Assembly (NCBI GenBank): GCA_000597885.1
Contig: CP004371.1
Coordinates: 3,860,501-3,924,500, forward strand
Direction of reading: 5' to 3'
DNA: 64,000 nt
DNA from: Flammeovirgaceae bacterium 311
GTDB taxonomy: Bacteria > Bacteroidota > Bacteroidia > Cytophagales > Cyclobacteriaceae
This document shows positions 1 to 8,669 of this stretch, piece by piece. The translations under genes were made by a program, and so were the position numbers. The notes under the pieces were generated by a model that did no database searches, was not told the DNA's origin, and was given only the letters and a program-made list of their open reading frames with translations. How positions within the stretch are numbered: the stretch's first letter is position 1; each line of letters begins with the position of its first letter.

Positions 1-1
1 G

Positions 2-691
2 GCCTACACCCACCAGACCACCAACGGCAAAGAGATTAGCTACCCCACGCCCGATGGGCAGACTTCCAGGGCATTTGCCTATATGGCGCCTAAGGCGAGT
101 AATAAATATTTACTGGTGATCCATGAGTGGTGGGGCCTCAACGATCACATCAAGCGCGAAGCCGAAAGATACTTTAAGGAATTAGGTAGTGTGAACGTTC
201 TGGCACTGGACCTGTATGATGGAAAGGTAGCCGGCACCCGGGAAGAAGCGCAACAGTACGTGCAGGCGGTTAATGAAGAACGGGTCCGGGCAATTATCCA
301 GGGAGCGCTGAACCTGGCAGGAAAAGAGGCAGAGATTGCAACCATTGGCTGGTGTTTTGGTGGCGGATGGAGCCTGCAGGCTGCCATACAGGCGGGCAAC
401 CAGGCCCAGGCCTGTGTGATCTATTATGGCATGCCCGAGCAGGATGTGCAGCGGCTTAAACAGCTCGATTGTGAGGTGTTGGGTATTTTTGCTAGCCAGG
501 ATGGCCATATTACCCCTGCGGTAGTGGAAGATTTTAAAATGAATATGGAAAAAGCAGATAAGGAGCTGGAGGTAAAAATGTACGACGCCAAACATGCCTT
601 TGCCAACCCCAGTAACCCTGCCTTCAATAAAAGTGCTGCAGACAATGCCTTTAAGCTAAGTACAGCTTTTCTAAAAAAGCAGCTGAATTAA
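2..691 (+). CDS. Dienelactone hydrolase family protein (5' partial)
   Basis: The reading frame is open from base 2 through the left edge, so the gene begins outside the window; the ATG at 83 is internal. This is an alpha/beta-hydrolase of the dienelactone hydrolase family, which cleaves cyclic or ester substrates with a Cys-His-Asp triad. Visible landmarks are the oxyanion-side HEWWGL segment, the nucleophile elbow GWCFGGG (Cys codon at 353-355), an Asp in ASQDGH, and the His in DAKHAF near the C-terminus. The triad looks complete. About 229 residues are visible, near the usual family length, so only a short N-terminus is missing. The substrate is not predictable. Confidence 0.85.
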   Translation, partial: AYTHQTTNGKEISYPTPDGQTSRAFAYMAPKASNKYLLVIHEWWGLNDHIKREAERYFKELGSVNVLALDLYDGKVAGTREEAQQYVQAVNEERVRAIIQGALNLAGKEAEIATIGWCFGGGWSLQAAIQAGNQAQACVIYYGMPEQDVQRLKQLDCEVLGIFASQDGHITPAVVEDFKMNMEKADKELEVKMYDAKHAFANPSNPAFNKSAADNAFKLSTAFLKKQLN

Positions 692-764
692 GTACCTTCA
701 TGTACAGCTAAGCATCAACGCTCAGTCACCTAAATTCTTTGCCGGTTTTGTACATTAGCAGCAC

Positions 765-806
765 AAAACAAAACAGCCTGAGCTTAAGCCCAGGCTGTTT
801 TGTTTT
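765..806 (+). terminator. Rho-independent terminator after the hydrolase gene
   Basis: A long perfect stem (AAAACAAAACAGCCTG pairing with its complement, about 10-base loop) ends in a T-rich run. The flanking A and T runs would let it work in both directions. It follows the hydrolase stop by about 75 bases. Confidence 0.8.
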
Positions 807-933
807 TATCAGCATAAAAAAATTCCCTGAAGTTATTCTCTGGATTTATTTAGCAGTAAGAATTAGCTTACATAAGCTTTATTCATAGGGTATGCTTTGT
901 TATTTTAGTAACCTGCTGCTATGATATCATAAT

Positions 934-1800
934 ATGAGATGCTCCTTAACCTTATTTGTTTGTTGCCTCATGCTTCTTTTTTCAGAAGAACTAAAAGCGC
1001 AGCGACTAAGCGATCTTATATCGGAAGAAGTTTGCCAGTGTTTATCCAAGGAACAAAGGCCCGTTGCTCAGGCCGCCATTGAATCATGCTTTAAAGACAT
1101 AGCCATTCCCTATACAGTTGCACAGCCTGTTCATGAAGCTAAAGTTCGTGAAATTGTACAAGATGTGGTGATGCTGTTAAAGGCTAATTGCAATCTTGCT
1201 GGTGATCAGCTTTTAGAGCTTAAGGCCTCTTATGAAGTATCCTCTAATCCAGAAGCAATTACCTATTATACTCCGGGAAATAAGGCACTCAGCAAGCAAA
1301 AATACAAACGTGCTATTCAGCTTTATAAAAAGGCACTGCACATAGATCCTACATTTGTGATGGCGATGGATCGGATGGCAATTGCTTACCGACAGTTAGG
1401 TGAATACAATGAAGCAATTAAATGGTATGAACAGTCCCATATTGTCAAACCAGAGGGGCACATAGCAATCATCAATTTAGCCGATATTTATAGTGTGCGT
1501 GTAGAAAAGAATAAAGCACTGGCACTTTACCAGGAGTTAATTGATCGGTATCCAGATAATCCAGAGGGATATTTTGGTATAAGCAAAATACTGGTGATAC
1601 AGGAAAATTTTACTCAGGCACTTCCTATTGCGGTGCAGGCGCATAAAATGTTTGCCAGGCAGGGAAATCCGCACATAAGAGAAAGCAACCTTTTGATTTC
1701 CCGGATTTTTGTAGAGATGGAAAAGAGAGGAGAAGAGGAGAAATTTCTAGATGTTATTTCCGAGGCAGGGATAGATATACACCTTGTGGAGCAGCAGTAA
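934..1800 (+). CDS. Secreted TPR-repeat protein
   Basis: A 288-residue protein. Residues 1-22 form a signal peptide ending in LKAQ, so it is exported. Residues about 110-220 contain at least three tetratricopeptide repeats (for example KYKRAIQLYKKALHIDP, and a second beginning GEYNEAIKWYEQ), which mediate protein-protein contacts. The N-terminal 90 residues hold four Cys, typical of a disulfide-bonded periplasmic cap. No enzymatic motif is visible. The start is set by the signal peptide. It is a single-gene unit lying between two hairpins. A perfect 10-base palindrome, ATGATATCAT, lies at 921-930 just upstream. TATGCTTTG at 891-899 is a weak candidate for the -7 promoter element. The precise role is unknown. 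Confidence 0.8.
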   Translation: MRCSLTLFVCCLMLLFSEELKAQRLSDLISEEVCQCLSKEQRPVAQAAIESCFKDIAIPYTVAQPVHEAKVREIVQDVVMLLKANCNLAGDQLLELKASYEVSSNPEAITYYTPGNKALSKQKYKRAIQLYKKALHIDPTFVMAMDRMAIAYRQLGEYNEAIKWYEQSHIVKPEGHIAIINLADIYSVRVEKNKALALYQELIDRYPDNPEGYFGISKILVIQENFTQALPIAVQAHKMFARQGNPHIRESNLLISRIFVEMEKRGEEEKFLDVISEAGIDIHLVEQQ

Positions 1801-1814
1801 CAGTTTCTTTAATC

Positions 1815-1849
1815 AATAAAAAAGGCTTAAGTATTTACTACCTAAGCCT
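1815..1849 (-). terminator. Terminator of osmC
   Basis: An 11-base stem with one G/A mismatch (AGGCTTAGGTA on the minus strand) is followed on that strand by a T tract at 1815-1822. It lies 20 bases beyond the osmC stop and may also end the convergent TPR gene. Confidence 0.7.
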
Positions 1850-1868
1850 ATATTTCAGTTTTTTAATA

Positions 1869-2303
1869 TCATCCCTGCAACTGTGCATCCAAATTGATAT
1901 CGCAATTGAGCAGGCGGGAAATAGGGCAATTTTGTTTAGCCTCATTGGCGGCCTTCATAAAGGCTTCCTGATCCATGCCCGGTACTTTTGCCTGTAGCTT
2001 AAGCGTACTGGTTGTTACACGCGGACCTTTATCTTCCATGGCCATGGTGATGGTACACTCAGTTTGGATATTTTCAGCGGTATGACCTGCTTTTTCAAGC
2101 TGGCCGCTAAGCGCCATGCTAAAGCAGCCTGCATGGGCAGCCGCAATCAATTCTTCCGGATTGGTTCCGCTCTTTCCGCTCTCGTCTTCAAAGCGCATGC
2201 GGAAGTTGTAAGGCTGATCTTTAAAGGCACCGCTTTGTGCATTGAGGTGGCCTTTGCCATCTTTAAGGCCTCCCTGCCATTTGGCTGTGGCTGTACGTTT
2301 CAT
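1869..2303 (-). CDS. osmC: OsmC family peroxiredoxin
   Basis: A 144-residue protein of the classical OsmC subfamily, a thiol-dependent peroxidase that reduces organic hydroperoxides in the cytoplasm. Both catalytic cysteines are present in their usual context: Cys60 in AAHAGCFSMAL and Cys126 in NCPISRLL. The N-terminal RTATAKWQGGL segment and the total length match the family. It has no same-strand neighbour close by and its own terminator, so it is probably monocistronic. A second, divergent OsmC-like gene lies at 7931. I see no OhrR/OsmR-type regulator nearby. Confidence 0.92.
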   Translation of the reverse strand: MKRTATAKWQGGLKDGKGHLNAQSGAFKDQPYNFRMRFEDESGKSGTNPEELIAAAHAGCFSMALSGQLEKAGHTAENIQTECTITMAMEDKGPRVTTSTLKLQAKVPGMDQEAFMKAANEAKQNCPISRLLNCDINLDAQLQG

Positions 2304-2431
2304 AAGTTCTGATTTAGGGTTTCTAATTAAAGAATAAACAGCCCCGTTTTGTTATCAGCTTTTTATAATTGTACAGCAGCTTTTTTGCCTGTAGAATCAA
2401 AATGTGTACAGCGGGAAGCAAATCACTATAA

Positions 2432-2459
2432 AATAAAAAAGCTGCCCTAAGAGGCAGCC
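2432..2459 (-). terminator. Terminator of the DUF922-like gene
   Basis: GCTGCC and GGCAGC arms with a six-base loop are followed on the minus strand by T6-A-T4. It is placed 30 bases after the stop codon at 2490. Confidence 0.7.
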
Positions 2460-2489
2460 ATTATGTACTGATATCACCAAAGCCCGGAG

Positions 2490-3053
2490 CTATTCTTTAG
2501 CCACCAGCCTTGGGGCAACTCTTTTAATTTTTAGCTCCCGGTCTATGTTATTGCGCCAGCTTTCCTGATTTTTCCGGTCCAGGCCATGCACGCAATCTTT
2601 GTCAAAACGCTCCTGCTCTTTCATCTGGGCTTCGTTGTACTGCAGGGCAAGTTTTTTAGCCACTTCCTTATCTTTTACCTTCAGCTTCATGGTATTAAGC
2701 TTTCGCTCCAGGCGCCGTGCATATACTTCCGTAATATCGAAATGAAGCTGCTCGTGAGCCAGTACGTGCTCGTCTTTTCGGTCGGGATGGGCCCAGGAGC
2801 GGTGGCTGTCAAAAACGGCTCTTACCTTAAAGGTAACATTGCCTATGTAGCTAACTTCTACCACATCCAGCTCAAGGCCGGCATAGGTGGCTGCTGCAAA
2901 ATCTGTATCTGGCGAATCCGGCTTTCCGGCAAAATCGCCCCACTGCAGGGGTAGCCTCAGATCCCATCTTTTAAATGCTTTATTTGATTGTGCCTGGGCA
3001 ACATGAACACTAAGTAACAAAACTCCCAGCAGATAAATTTTAAGATGCTTCAT
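2490..3053 (-). CDS. Secreted DUF922-like zinc metalloprotease
   Basis: I chose the ATG at 3053 (187 aa) over the upstream one at 3080 because it begins a clean signal peptide (MKHLKIYLL to AQAQ) and follows a GGAA-type site. The mature protein carries HEQLHFD at about residue 117, an HExxH-like zinc motif followed by aromatic and acidic residues, as in the DUF922 family of putative zinc-dependent proteases. The segment WDLRLPLQWGDF is the family's usual N-terminal signature. The C-terminal half is Lys/Glu-rich and probably helical. Substrates of this family are unknown. It appears monocistronic. Confidence 0.7.
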   Translation of the reverse strand: MKHLKIYLLGVLLLSVHVAQAQSNKAFKRWDLRLPLQWGDFAGKPDSPDTDFAAATYAGLELDVVEVSYIGNVTFKVRAVFDSHRSWAHPDRKDEHVLAHEQLHFDITEVYARRLERKLNTMKLKVKDKEVAKKLALQYNEAQMKEQERFDKDCVHGLDRKNQESWRNNIDRELKIKRVAPRLVAKE

Positions 3054-3279
3054 AAGTAATTCCAGGCAACACAACTCCAACTATAAACCTAATTTAATGA
3101 AATAAACCGCTCTGCCATCTGTACAGACCAGAATTTTACCAGCTTGCTTTCAATAAAGCAGCACTTCAGCAAGAACCGCAGATGTTTCGATAAAATTCAT
3201 CTGTAAAGCCCTGTTTTCTTAAAGCTTATGTTTTTTCGGGAGCTGGCTTTTAGTAGCTGAATGCTTTTATTTAACCAGC

Positions 3280-3642
3280 ATGAGGCAGGTATGCTTCTCC
3301 TTCAATTCTGATAGTACTAACCCTATTCGCTCTCCCGGCATGAACATAGCAGATCAAATACCAGTGCCCTATAAAAAGTGGCTTATTTTATATATAGACA
3401 GCACAAATCATTCCGATTTATACTTTTTTTATAAAACGGTGAAGGAAGGCACAAATTTTGGCGATTTTATTTGCAGGCTGGATGCAGCTGGAGGCCTGAT
3501 ACTCTCTGGCAAGGAAAATGAAGCACTCTTGTTGCTGACAGCGAGCGGGAAGAGCTGGAGCTGGTTATGTGAAAAGTTTCAGATACATCCGCGCCTGGGC
3601 ATGAGGCTATGTAAGATTAAATATTACAACCAGTTTAAATAA
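3280..3642 (+). CDS. Small hypothetical protein
   Basis: An open frame of 120 residues that I do not recognise; an ATG at 3340 would give 100 residues starting MNIADQIPVPYKK. The C-terminal half (GKSWSWLCEKFQIHPRLGMRLCK) looks helical and basic and could be a helix-turn-helix, but this is weak. Support for it being real is the hairpin terminator two bases after its stop and the lack of any gene opposite. The start codon is undecided. Confidence 0.45.
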   Translation: MRQVCFSFNSDSTNPIRSPGMNIADQIPVPYKKWLILYIDSTNHSDLYFFYKTVKEGTNFGDFICRLDAAGGLILSGKENEALLLLTASGKSWSWLCEKFQIHPRLGMRLCKIKYYNQFK

Positions 3643-3644
3643 AA

Positions 3645-3669
3645 AGCGGGAGTCTGTTTGACTCCCGCT
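3645..3669. terminator. Bidirectional terminator
   Basis: AGCGGGAGTC and its complement around a TGTTTG loop. On the minus strand a T5-A-T3 run follows, which suits the AsmA-like gene ending at 3704. On the plus strand CTTGTTTTG follows, serving the small gene ending at 3642. Confidence 0.8.
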
Positions 3670-3703
3670 CTTGTTTTGTGCTACCAGGTTTGTATTAGAG
3701 ATC

Positions 3704-6700
3704 TTATTTACCGCCTCCGCCAAAGATGTCTTTCAGAGCACCTTTGCCTTTTTTCTTTATACTATCCTGTACGGCTTTCTGCCTTTTTTCCAGCTCGGCT
3801 TTGGCTCTTGCTTCGGCTTCTGCCTGTCTTTTCTGTATCTCTGCCTGGGCCTGTGCTTCAGCTTCTTTGCGTTTAGCCTCCAGCTCGTCTTTGGCCTTGT
3901 CTATCTGGTTGTCGATCTGCTGCTTGGCTGCATCTTTGGCAGCATCGGCTACGCTGGTCTGGCCGGAGCCACCCCCAACACCCATGATGTTGATCTTAGG
4001 ATCTGTGGCGGTACCGCCAATGCCCAGCTTCATAGGTATTTTATCGCCAACCACAGAGCCTACGCCATACTGAGCCAGCAGGTTATTTGCAGCCTGTCCT
4101 ACTGCACCGGAAGGTACCTCCAGGTTCATTTGGTAGTCAAGGGAACTATCGAAGCCCTGGCGGCCGCTAAGGGTTACGGGTATGTTGCCAATGTTGAAAT
4201 CGAACGGATCTACGTTTACACCGCCATCGGCTACTCTTACCTTCATCAGCACATCTTTCAGCTTAAGCACTTCCTGCCCCAGGTTATCGGTTAGCTTGGT
4301 GGCCAATGCCACTTTTTGCAGTACGTTCGAGTTTTCGATAGCAGCCTCTGCAATTTTAACCAGGCCACCACCCGAAAGAGTAGTGAAATTTGGCGTCATG
4401 TCCTGGGTAAGCAAACCGCTTAGGTTAAAGTCGGTAGAGAAGTTGCCATCCATTCGCTCGGCAATAGGGGCCAGTTTCTGTATGGTTACAAAATTCTGGA
4501 ACGCCCGCTGAATGCTTAGGTCATCGATTTTGATGCCGAAATCAAACTTTGGTTTCTCCAGATCGGTAGGATCATAAGTACCGGTAAGGCCAAACTGGCC
4601 GCCCAGCGTGCGGAAGGTAAGGCCGTTCAGATTTAGTTTGCCATCTCTGGCTACGATCGTACCCGCCATATTATTGAGCGTAAGGTTATCGTATAATACC
4701 TCACCAATAGAAGCATTAAAGGTAAGGTCAATATTTCTTGGAATTTCAATGGGTTCCATGGCAGTGCCACTGGCTGTATCAGGTGCGGCTCCGTCGTCGG
4801 TCATCCACTGGTTTATGTTTGCACGCTGGCTCACCAGTTTAAGTTCTCCGTGCAGGGTCTGGTTGTCTTTCATGGCATAGGCCAGGTAGTTGCGTACGTT
4901 ACCAGTCAGCTGCATATCCGTATCGCCAATTTTACCATTGAAGCTCTCCAGCACCATCGCCTGTGGGTTAAAGCGCATGTTGGCAGTGCTTAACAGAAAG
5001 TCATAAGGCAGATCTTTGCTGCTGTACTTAAAGTTTTCTACCCCCATGGTGCCACTGGTGGGCAGTTCGTCGTAGCGGCCTGCATCCAGGGCGCTCATAC
5101 GGCCACGGGTCTGAATATCGGCAATGATACGGCCGGCAATTTCCATGTCTTCAAACTCTATGATCTTGCCAATGGTGGTAAGATCAAGCGTGCCCTGCAC
5201 GGCAGCATCCCATTTGTAGTCGTTCAGGTCTTCGAGCTGCAGGCGGCCCTGGAGGCGGTCCTGGTCTACCAGCATTGTAAAGGCAGGTACATTTACCACA
5301 GTGGCCTCCAGATTGCCATTTTCGTTTCTGATAGTACCGTTAAAATTGAAATCCTGCACCGGAATAGGGTAGCTGGCTGTTTTAATATAGCCATCTTTCA
5401 GTGCCATTTCGGCATTGGTTTTGGGGAAACGGTTCTGGATGGTATCGTAAACGCCATCAGCCTTCAGATTTATGGTAAAGAGACCTCTCATCACCATGGT
5501 ATCCAGCTTCAGGATCTGGTCCAGTTCGGCCAGGTTCAGGCGGGCGTCAATATCGGCTTTTACCTGCATAGGCTGCAGGCCACGTAACTCTACCATGCCT
5601 TTAACAGGGTTGTTGCCCATTTGCATGGCAAACTGGTTCACCAGCAGGTGCAGGTCCTTCATGTCGCCCTTCTGGTCTTCTACCACCATATCAACATTAA
5701 CACCTTTAACCTCCTGAGGCAGATCGGGGTAGCGGAAGCGTCCGTCTTTTACCTGCAGCGCTACTTTATAGCCTGGCAGGGTGCTGTCGGCCTCGCTGTA
5801 AGTACCTTTCAGATAACCCTGGAAGGCAACATCGCCGCTGGCTTCCAGCTGCTCAAAGTGTTCATTATACATACCGGGCACCAGCGAAAGCAGACTTTTA
5901 AAGGTGTTTTCGGGTGCGGCAAAGTTCATATCAAACACAATAGGTTCGTTAGGCATGGCCAGCCAGCCATCGAACTTCACGGCAAAATCATTCAGTTCCA
6001 GCACGTTATCGCGGAAGGTGAATTTCATTTCCGGCAGGTTCATATTAATGGTGGCATCGGCTTCCAGGTGTTTGTTGGAAACATACCTCACTCCATCGAA
6101 TACCAGGCTGGCGCGCTGGGCTACTGTTTGGGTACGCATGTCAAAAATATCCTGGGTAAAATCGCCATTACCGCTGTGATTCACCTCTTCCAGATCAATA
6201 CGAACAGGAATGCTGCGATCTTCATAGACAATGCGGCCGTTATTCACTTCCCAGTGCTGTATGCCTACCTGAAATTCAGCGGCGGTGGTATCTTCTCCTG
6301 GAAGAGTTTCTTCTTCAATGGCAATGTCGTAGTTGGCAGTGCCATCTTCCAGCACCAGAATCTGAATAAAAGGACGCTCGAGCTCAATGGCCCTGATTTT
6401 CATTTTATCGCCAAAGAGAACGCTACCCAGGTTAATAACGATCTTAAAGTTGTCGGCTGCTACCAGCGTATCGCCGGCAAAGCGGTCTTTGCCAACAATG
6501 CTGAAATCTTCCAGCCCGGCAGTTACGTGCGGAAAGTTGCGCAGCACGCTTAAGCTAAGCTTATCGGGGTTATAATTAACCTCGGCATTTACACTTTTAG
6601 CAAGCTGCTCATCCACCTTCTGGAAAATTTTATCTTTGAAGATTACCGGGATCAGGATAAGGAGTAAAAGCAAAACTCCTATAATACTGCCTATAATTAT

Positions 6701-6715
6701 TAAAACCTTTTTCAT
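3704..6715 (-). CDS. AsmA-like inner-membrane protein with coiled-coil tail
   Basis: A 1003-residue member of the AsmA/TamB-like superfamily. Proteins of this group are anchored in the inner membrane by one N-terminal helix (here residues 1-27) and span the periplasm as a long beta-groove thought to carry phospholipid toward the outer membrane. The body shows many beta-rich repeats of the form 'DLxxVxLNG..G', and the AsmA_2 C-terminal signature is near residues 780-930. The last 80 residues leave the fold: about 60 residues of a Lys/Glu/Ala/Gln coiled coil, then a Gly-rich end (FGGGGK). It is transcribed alone, and a 6-bp inverted repeat lies upstream at 6736-6751. The lipid-transport role is inferred from the family. 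Confidence 0.85.
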   Translation of the reverse strand: MKKVLIIIGSIIGVLLLLLILIPVIFKDKIFQKVDEQLAKSVNAEVNYNPDKLSLSVLRNFPHVTAGLEDFSIVGKDRFAGDTLVAADNFKIVINLGSVLFGDKMKIRAIELERPFIQILVLEDGTANYDIAIEEETLPGEDTTAAEFQVGIQHWEVNNGRIVYEDRSIPVRIDLEEVNHSGNGDFTQDIFDMRTQTVAQRASLVFDGVRYVSNKHLEADATINMNLPEMKFTFRDNVLELNDFAVKFDGWLAMPNEPIVFDMNFAAPENTFKSLLSLVPGMYNEHFEQLEASGDVAFQGYLKGTYSEADSTLPGYKVALQVKDGRFRYPDLPQEVKGVNVDMVVEDQKGDMKDLHLLVNQFAMQMGNNPVKGMVELRGLQPMQVKADIDARLNLAELDQILKLDTMVMRGLFTINLKADGVYDTIQNRFPKTNAEMALKDGYIKTASYPIPVQDFNFNGTIRNENGNLEATVVNVPAFTMLVDQDRLQGRLQLEDLNDYKWDAAVQGTLDLTTIGKIIEFEDMEIAGRIIADIQTRGRMSALDAGRYDELPTSGTMGVENFKYSSKDLPYDFLLSTANMRFNPQAMVLESFNGKIGDTDMQLTGNVRNYLAYAMKDNQTLHGELKLVSQRANINQWMTDDGAAPDTASGTAMEPIEIPRNIDLTFNASIGEVLYDNLTLNNMAGTIVARDGKLNLNGLTFRTLGGQFGLTGTYDPTDLEKPKFDFGIKIDDLSIQRAFQNFVTIQKLAPIAERMDGNFSTDFNLSGLLTQDMTPNFTTLSGGGLVKIAEAAIENSNVLQKVALATKLTDNLGQEVLKLKDVLMKVRVADGGVNVDPFDFNIGNIPVTLSGRQGFDSSLDYQMNLEVPSGAVGQAANNLLAQYGVGSVVGDKIPMKLGIGGTATDPKINIMGVGGGSGQTSVADAAKDAAKQQIDNQIDKAKDELEAKRKEAEAQAQAEIQKRQAEAEARAKAELEKRQKAVQDSIKKKGKGALKDIFGGGGK

Positions 6716-7104
6716 ATCTCTATTCAGTGTCTTTAAACCAGCTTACTGGTTAGTCTATATACTCATAAGAACCGTGCCAAGCTAGTAGAAATTGCATTAT
6801 TGCAAAAATGTTTTCCACCAAAGAACTTACTTCCATTCTAATACAATAACAGATATTATTTAAACGGAAAAAGATAAAAAATAAATAAGATATTTATTTT
6901 TTAAGTAGGTGGTTATGATTATGCAAAGAATTTATTTTATTTTTGCTCTGTGTTTAGTGCAAGTCTAAACCAACTGTCCGCATAACTGACCACTGGTGTA
7001 AATCCGCTCAGCCACAGGCATTAAAATGGATTTTTTAGGTGGGAGGTATCCCACGAATTCTTACATTTGCACACATTTTTCACTCTCCAAAATAATTAAC
7101 GAAC
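6716..7104. other. Divergent intergenic region
   Basis: 389 bases between two divergent genes. It is AT-rich in the middle (6840-6950). Nearest the minus-strand gene is an inverted repeat (AACCAG-CTTA-CTGGTT, 6736-6751). Nearest the plus-strand gene is an inverted repeat and a promoter element listed separately. I see no small ORF or RNA gene. Confidence 0.6.
7039..7069 (+). promoter_or_regulatory. Promoter with possible operator for the 7105 gene
   Basis: TACATTTG at 7062-7069 matches the Bacteroidota -7 consensus TAnnTTTG, 35 bases before the ATG. A 6-bp inverted repeat, GTGGGA-GGTA-TCCCAC (7039-7054), sits immediately upstream, between the -7 element and where the -33 box should be. No clear TTG -33 box is present, which suggests activator or repressor control. 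The operator role is inference. Confidence 0.5.
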
Positions 7105-7665
7105 ATGAAAAGAATCGCTTTACTAACCCTGGTGGTAGGTTTGTGTATGACGACCCTTTCTGCCAACGCACAGTACCGAAAAGGTGACCTTACCGGCAAT
7201 GCAGGCTTGTCTTTCGGTCTGATCGGGTATGGCTTTGGCTATGGCAACCGCACGCTGGGCTTTCCTCCCTTAACTGTTAATGTAGAATACAGCATCGACG
7301 ATCGCTTTGCGGTTGGTCCCTATCTTGGCTACTTCTCAAGAAACTACAGGGGTGTTGGTGGTTTCTCAGTATTTGGATTTGGTGGCCGTGGTACTTTCCA
7401 TGCTTCCAGCTCATTAAATGAATGGTTTGACTGGAACATCGACGAAAACAAATGGGACTTGTATGCCTCTGCTGTATTAGGCTTTCAGGTATACAACTGG
7501 AACTACGATGAATCATACCTACTTCGTAATAATAGCAGTGGAGGAGTTGTGATAGGTCCGATTTTAGGTGCCCGTTATTTTATTAATCCGAATTTTGGCG
7601 TATTTGCTGAAACCGGTCGTGGAGCACTAGGTGCTTTCACGTTGGGTGCTTCTATGAAGTTTTAA
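7105..7665 (+). CDS. Small outer-membrane beta-barrel protein
   Basis: A 186-residue protein with a signal peptide (residues 1-22, ending SANA-Q), then alternating amphipathic strands rich in Gly, Tyr and Phe, ending in a terminal Phe (GASMKF) as expected for a substrate of the BAM machinery. The pattern resembles the small 'outer membrane beta-barrel' families common in Bacteroidota, with about eight strands. No binding motif is evident. It has its own promoter element and a strong terminator, so it is monocistronic. It could be structural or a small porin; the sequence does not decide. Confidence 0.75.
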   Translation: MKRIALLTLVVGLCMTTLSANAQYRKGDLTGNAGLSFGLIGYGFGYGNRTLGFPPLTVNVEYSIDDRFAVGPYLGYFSRNYRGVGGFSVFGFGGRGTFHASSSLNEWFDWNIDENKWDLYASAVLGFQVYNWNYDESYLLRNNSSGGVVIGPILGARYFINPNFGVFAETGRGALGAFTLGASMKF

Positions 7666-7685
7666 GTATCAATCATATTCTAGAG

Positions 7686-7719
7686 AAGGCAGGTGTTTAG
7701 CGCCTGCCTTTTTTATTTT
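7686..7719 (+). terminator. Terminator of the 7105 gene
   Basis: AAGGCAGGTG and CGCCTGCCTT pair around a short loop, followed by a T-rich run. A textbook Rho-independent terminator 20 bases after the stop. Confidence 0.85.
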
Positions 7720-7930
7720 AACCTGTTCATCTCCGGCATGCAGCTCCATAACCAGAAATGAATAACTTCCGAAATCAGATTAAGCGTTGTATGATTTACC
7801 GATCTATGCTTAGCTTTACAGTATGAGGCTTAAATACTTATGAACAATTATATTATTTATTATGTAAAGCCAAAGCTATTTATCATACCACAGACATATT
7901 GTAAACAGTACACTTATACAGCAGAATAAT

Positions 7931-8401
7931 ATGAACCTGAATATTACCACCCACTTTGTAAACGACTACCAGTTTGAGTCTGTAAATGAAAGCGGCAACC
8001 GCCTGATGATGGATATGCTTCCTGCAGAGGAAAAGAAATATTTTTCTCCCATGCAGCTGGTACTTGCTGCGGTAGGAGGTTGTGCTGCTGTTGACCTGGT
8101 GGGGATGATCAAGAAACGCCGCCGCACAGTTACTGCGCTTAGAGTAGAAACCAGCGGAAGGCGCCGGGATGAAATTCCAAAGAGGTTTGTGGAAATTCAT
8201 TTACGCTTTGTGCTTACATCGCCAGATGCCGGGGAAGAAGAACTGGGCAAGCTGGTAACATTAGCTGTAGAGAAATACTGCTCTGTTTCTGCATCTCTGG
8301 CACCCGATGCCAATATCAGCTACAGCTGGGTGGTGGAACATGAAATCAGGCCAGCCGAAGATCCGGCTGAAAACACCACAGGAAGAGCCTCTATTCATTA
8401 G
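7931..8401 (+). CDS. OsmC family protein (YhfA-like)
   Basis: A 156-residue OsmC/Ohr-superfamily protein of the subfamily with a short N-terminus. The two redox cysteines are Cys51 (AVGGCAAVD) and Cys117 (VEKYCSVSASL). The second motif, YCSVSAS, differs from the CPxSRL form in the osmC gene at 1869 and fits YhfA-like members, which are often of unknown substrate. The basic loop KKRRRT after the first Cys is normal for the group. The C-terminal 20 residues (from AEDPAENTT) extend beyond the fold. It appears to be a single-gene unit. Confidence 0.85.
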   Translation: MNLNITTHFVNDYQFESVNESGNRLMMDMLPAEEKKYFSPMQLVLAAVGGCAAVDLVGMIKKRRRTVTALRVETSGRRRDEIPKRFVEIHLRFVLTSPDAGEEELGKLVTLAVEKYCSVSASLAPDANISYSWVVEHEIRPAEDPAENTTGRASIH

Positions 8402-8629
8402 AGAAAACCAAGAATAGATGGAGATGCCTGAGACTTGTTAAAGAGAAGGTAACCATTTAATATTTATGTGTTGTTAAGGAAGTGTGGCTGTAAATCTGAT
8501 GGTTGAACACCATCTGCAGAATATATTTTTAAAATTCTTTTTAGTGGTGTTTAACAAAAAAGTGCTCTTGTTACTCAATACTGCAGTTTCCTGTTCTCCT
8601 GCTCCTGCTCCTTCTGCTGCTGTCTAAAA

Positions 8630-8637
8630 TAGCTTTG
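8630..8637 (+). promoter_or_regulatory. -7 promoter element for the SulP-carbonic anhydrase operon
   Basis: TAGCTTTG is an exact TAnnTTTG match. It would place the transcript start near 8642-8644, just past the possible TTG start at 8643, and so supports translation from the ATG at 8670. No TTG -33 box is obvious. Confidence 0.55.
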
Positions 8638-8669
8638 TACTATTGCTACAAACCCCATATTTTTGGGCC

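Noticed and set aside
83-85. ATG at 83 as start of the dienelactone hydrolase
   Set aside because: The frame is open to the left edge and the upstream codons continue a plausible N-terminal region, so the gene is truncated by the window, not started here.
5621-6553. 310-residue plus-strand ORF opposite the AsmA-like gene
   Set aside because: Antisense shadow of a well-supported gene; low-complexity His/Ile composition and no start context.
8643-8669. TTG start adding nine residues to SulP
   Set aside because: A -7 promoter element at 8630-8637 would put the transcript start at about this codon; the ATG at 8670 begins the conserved sequence.
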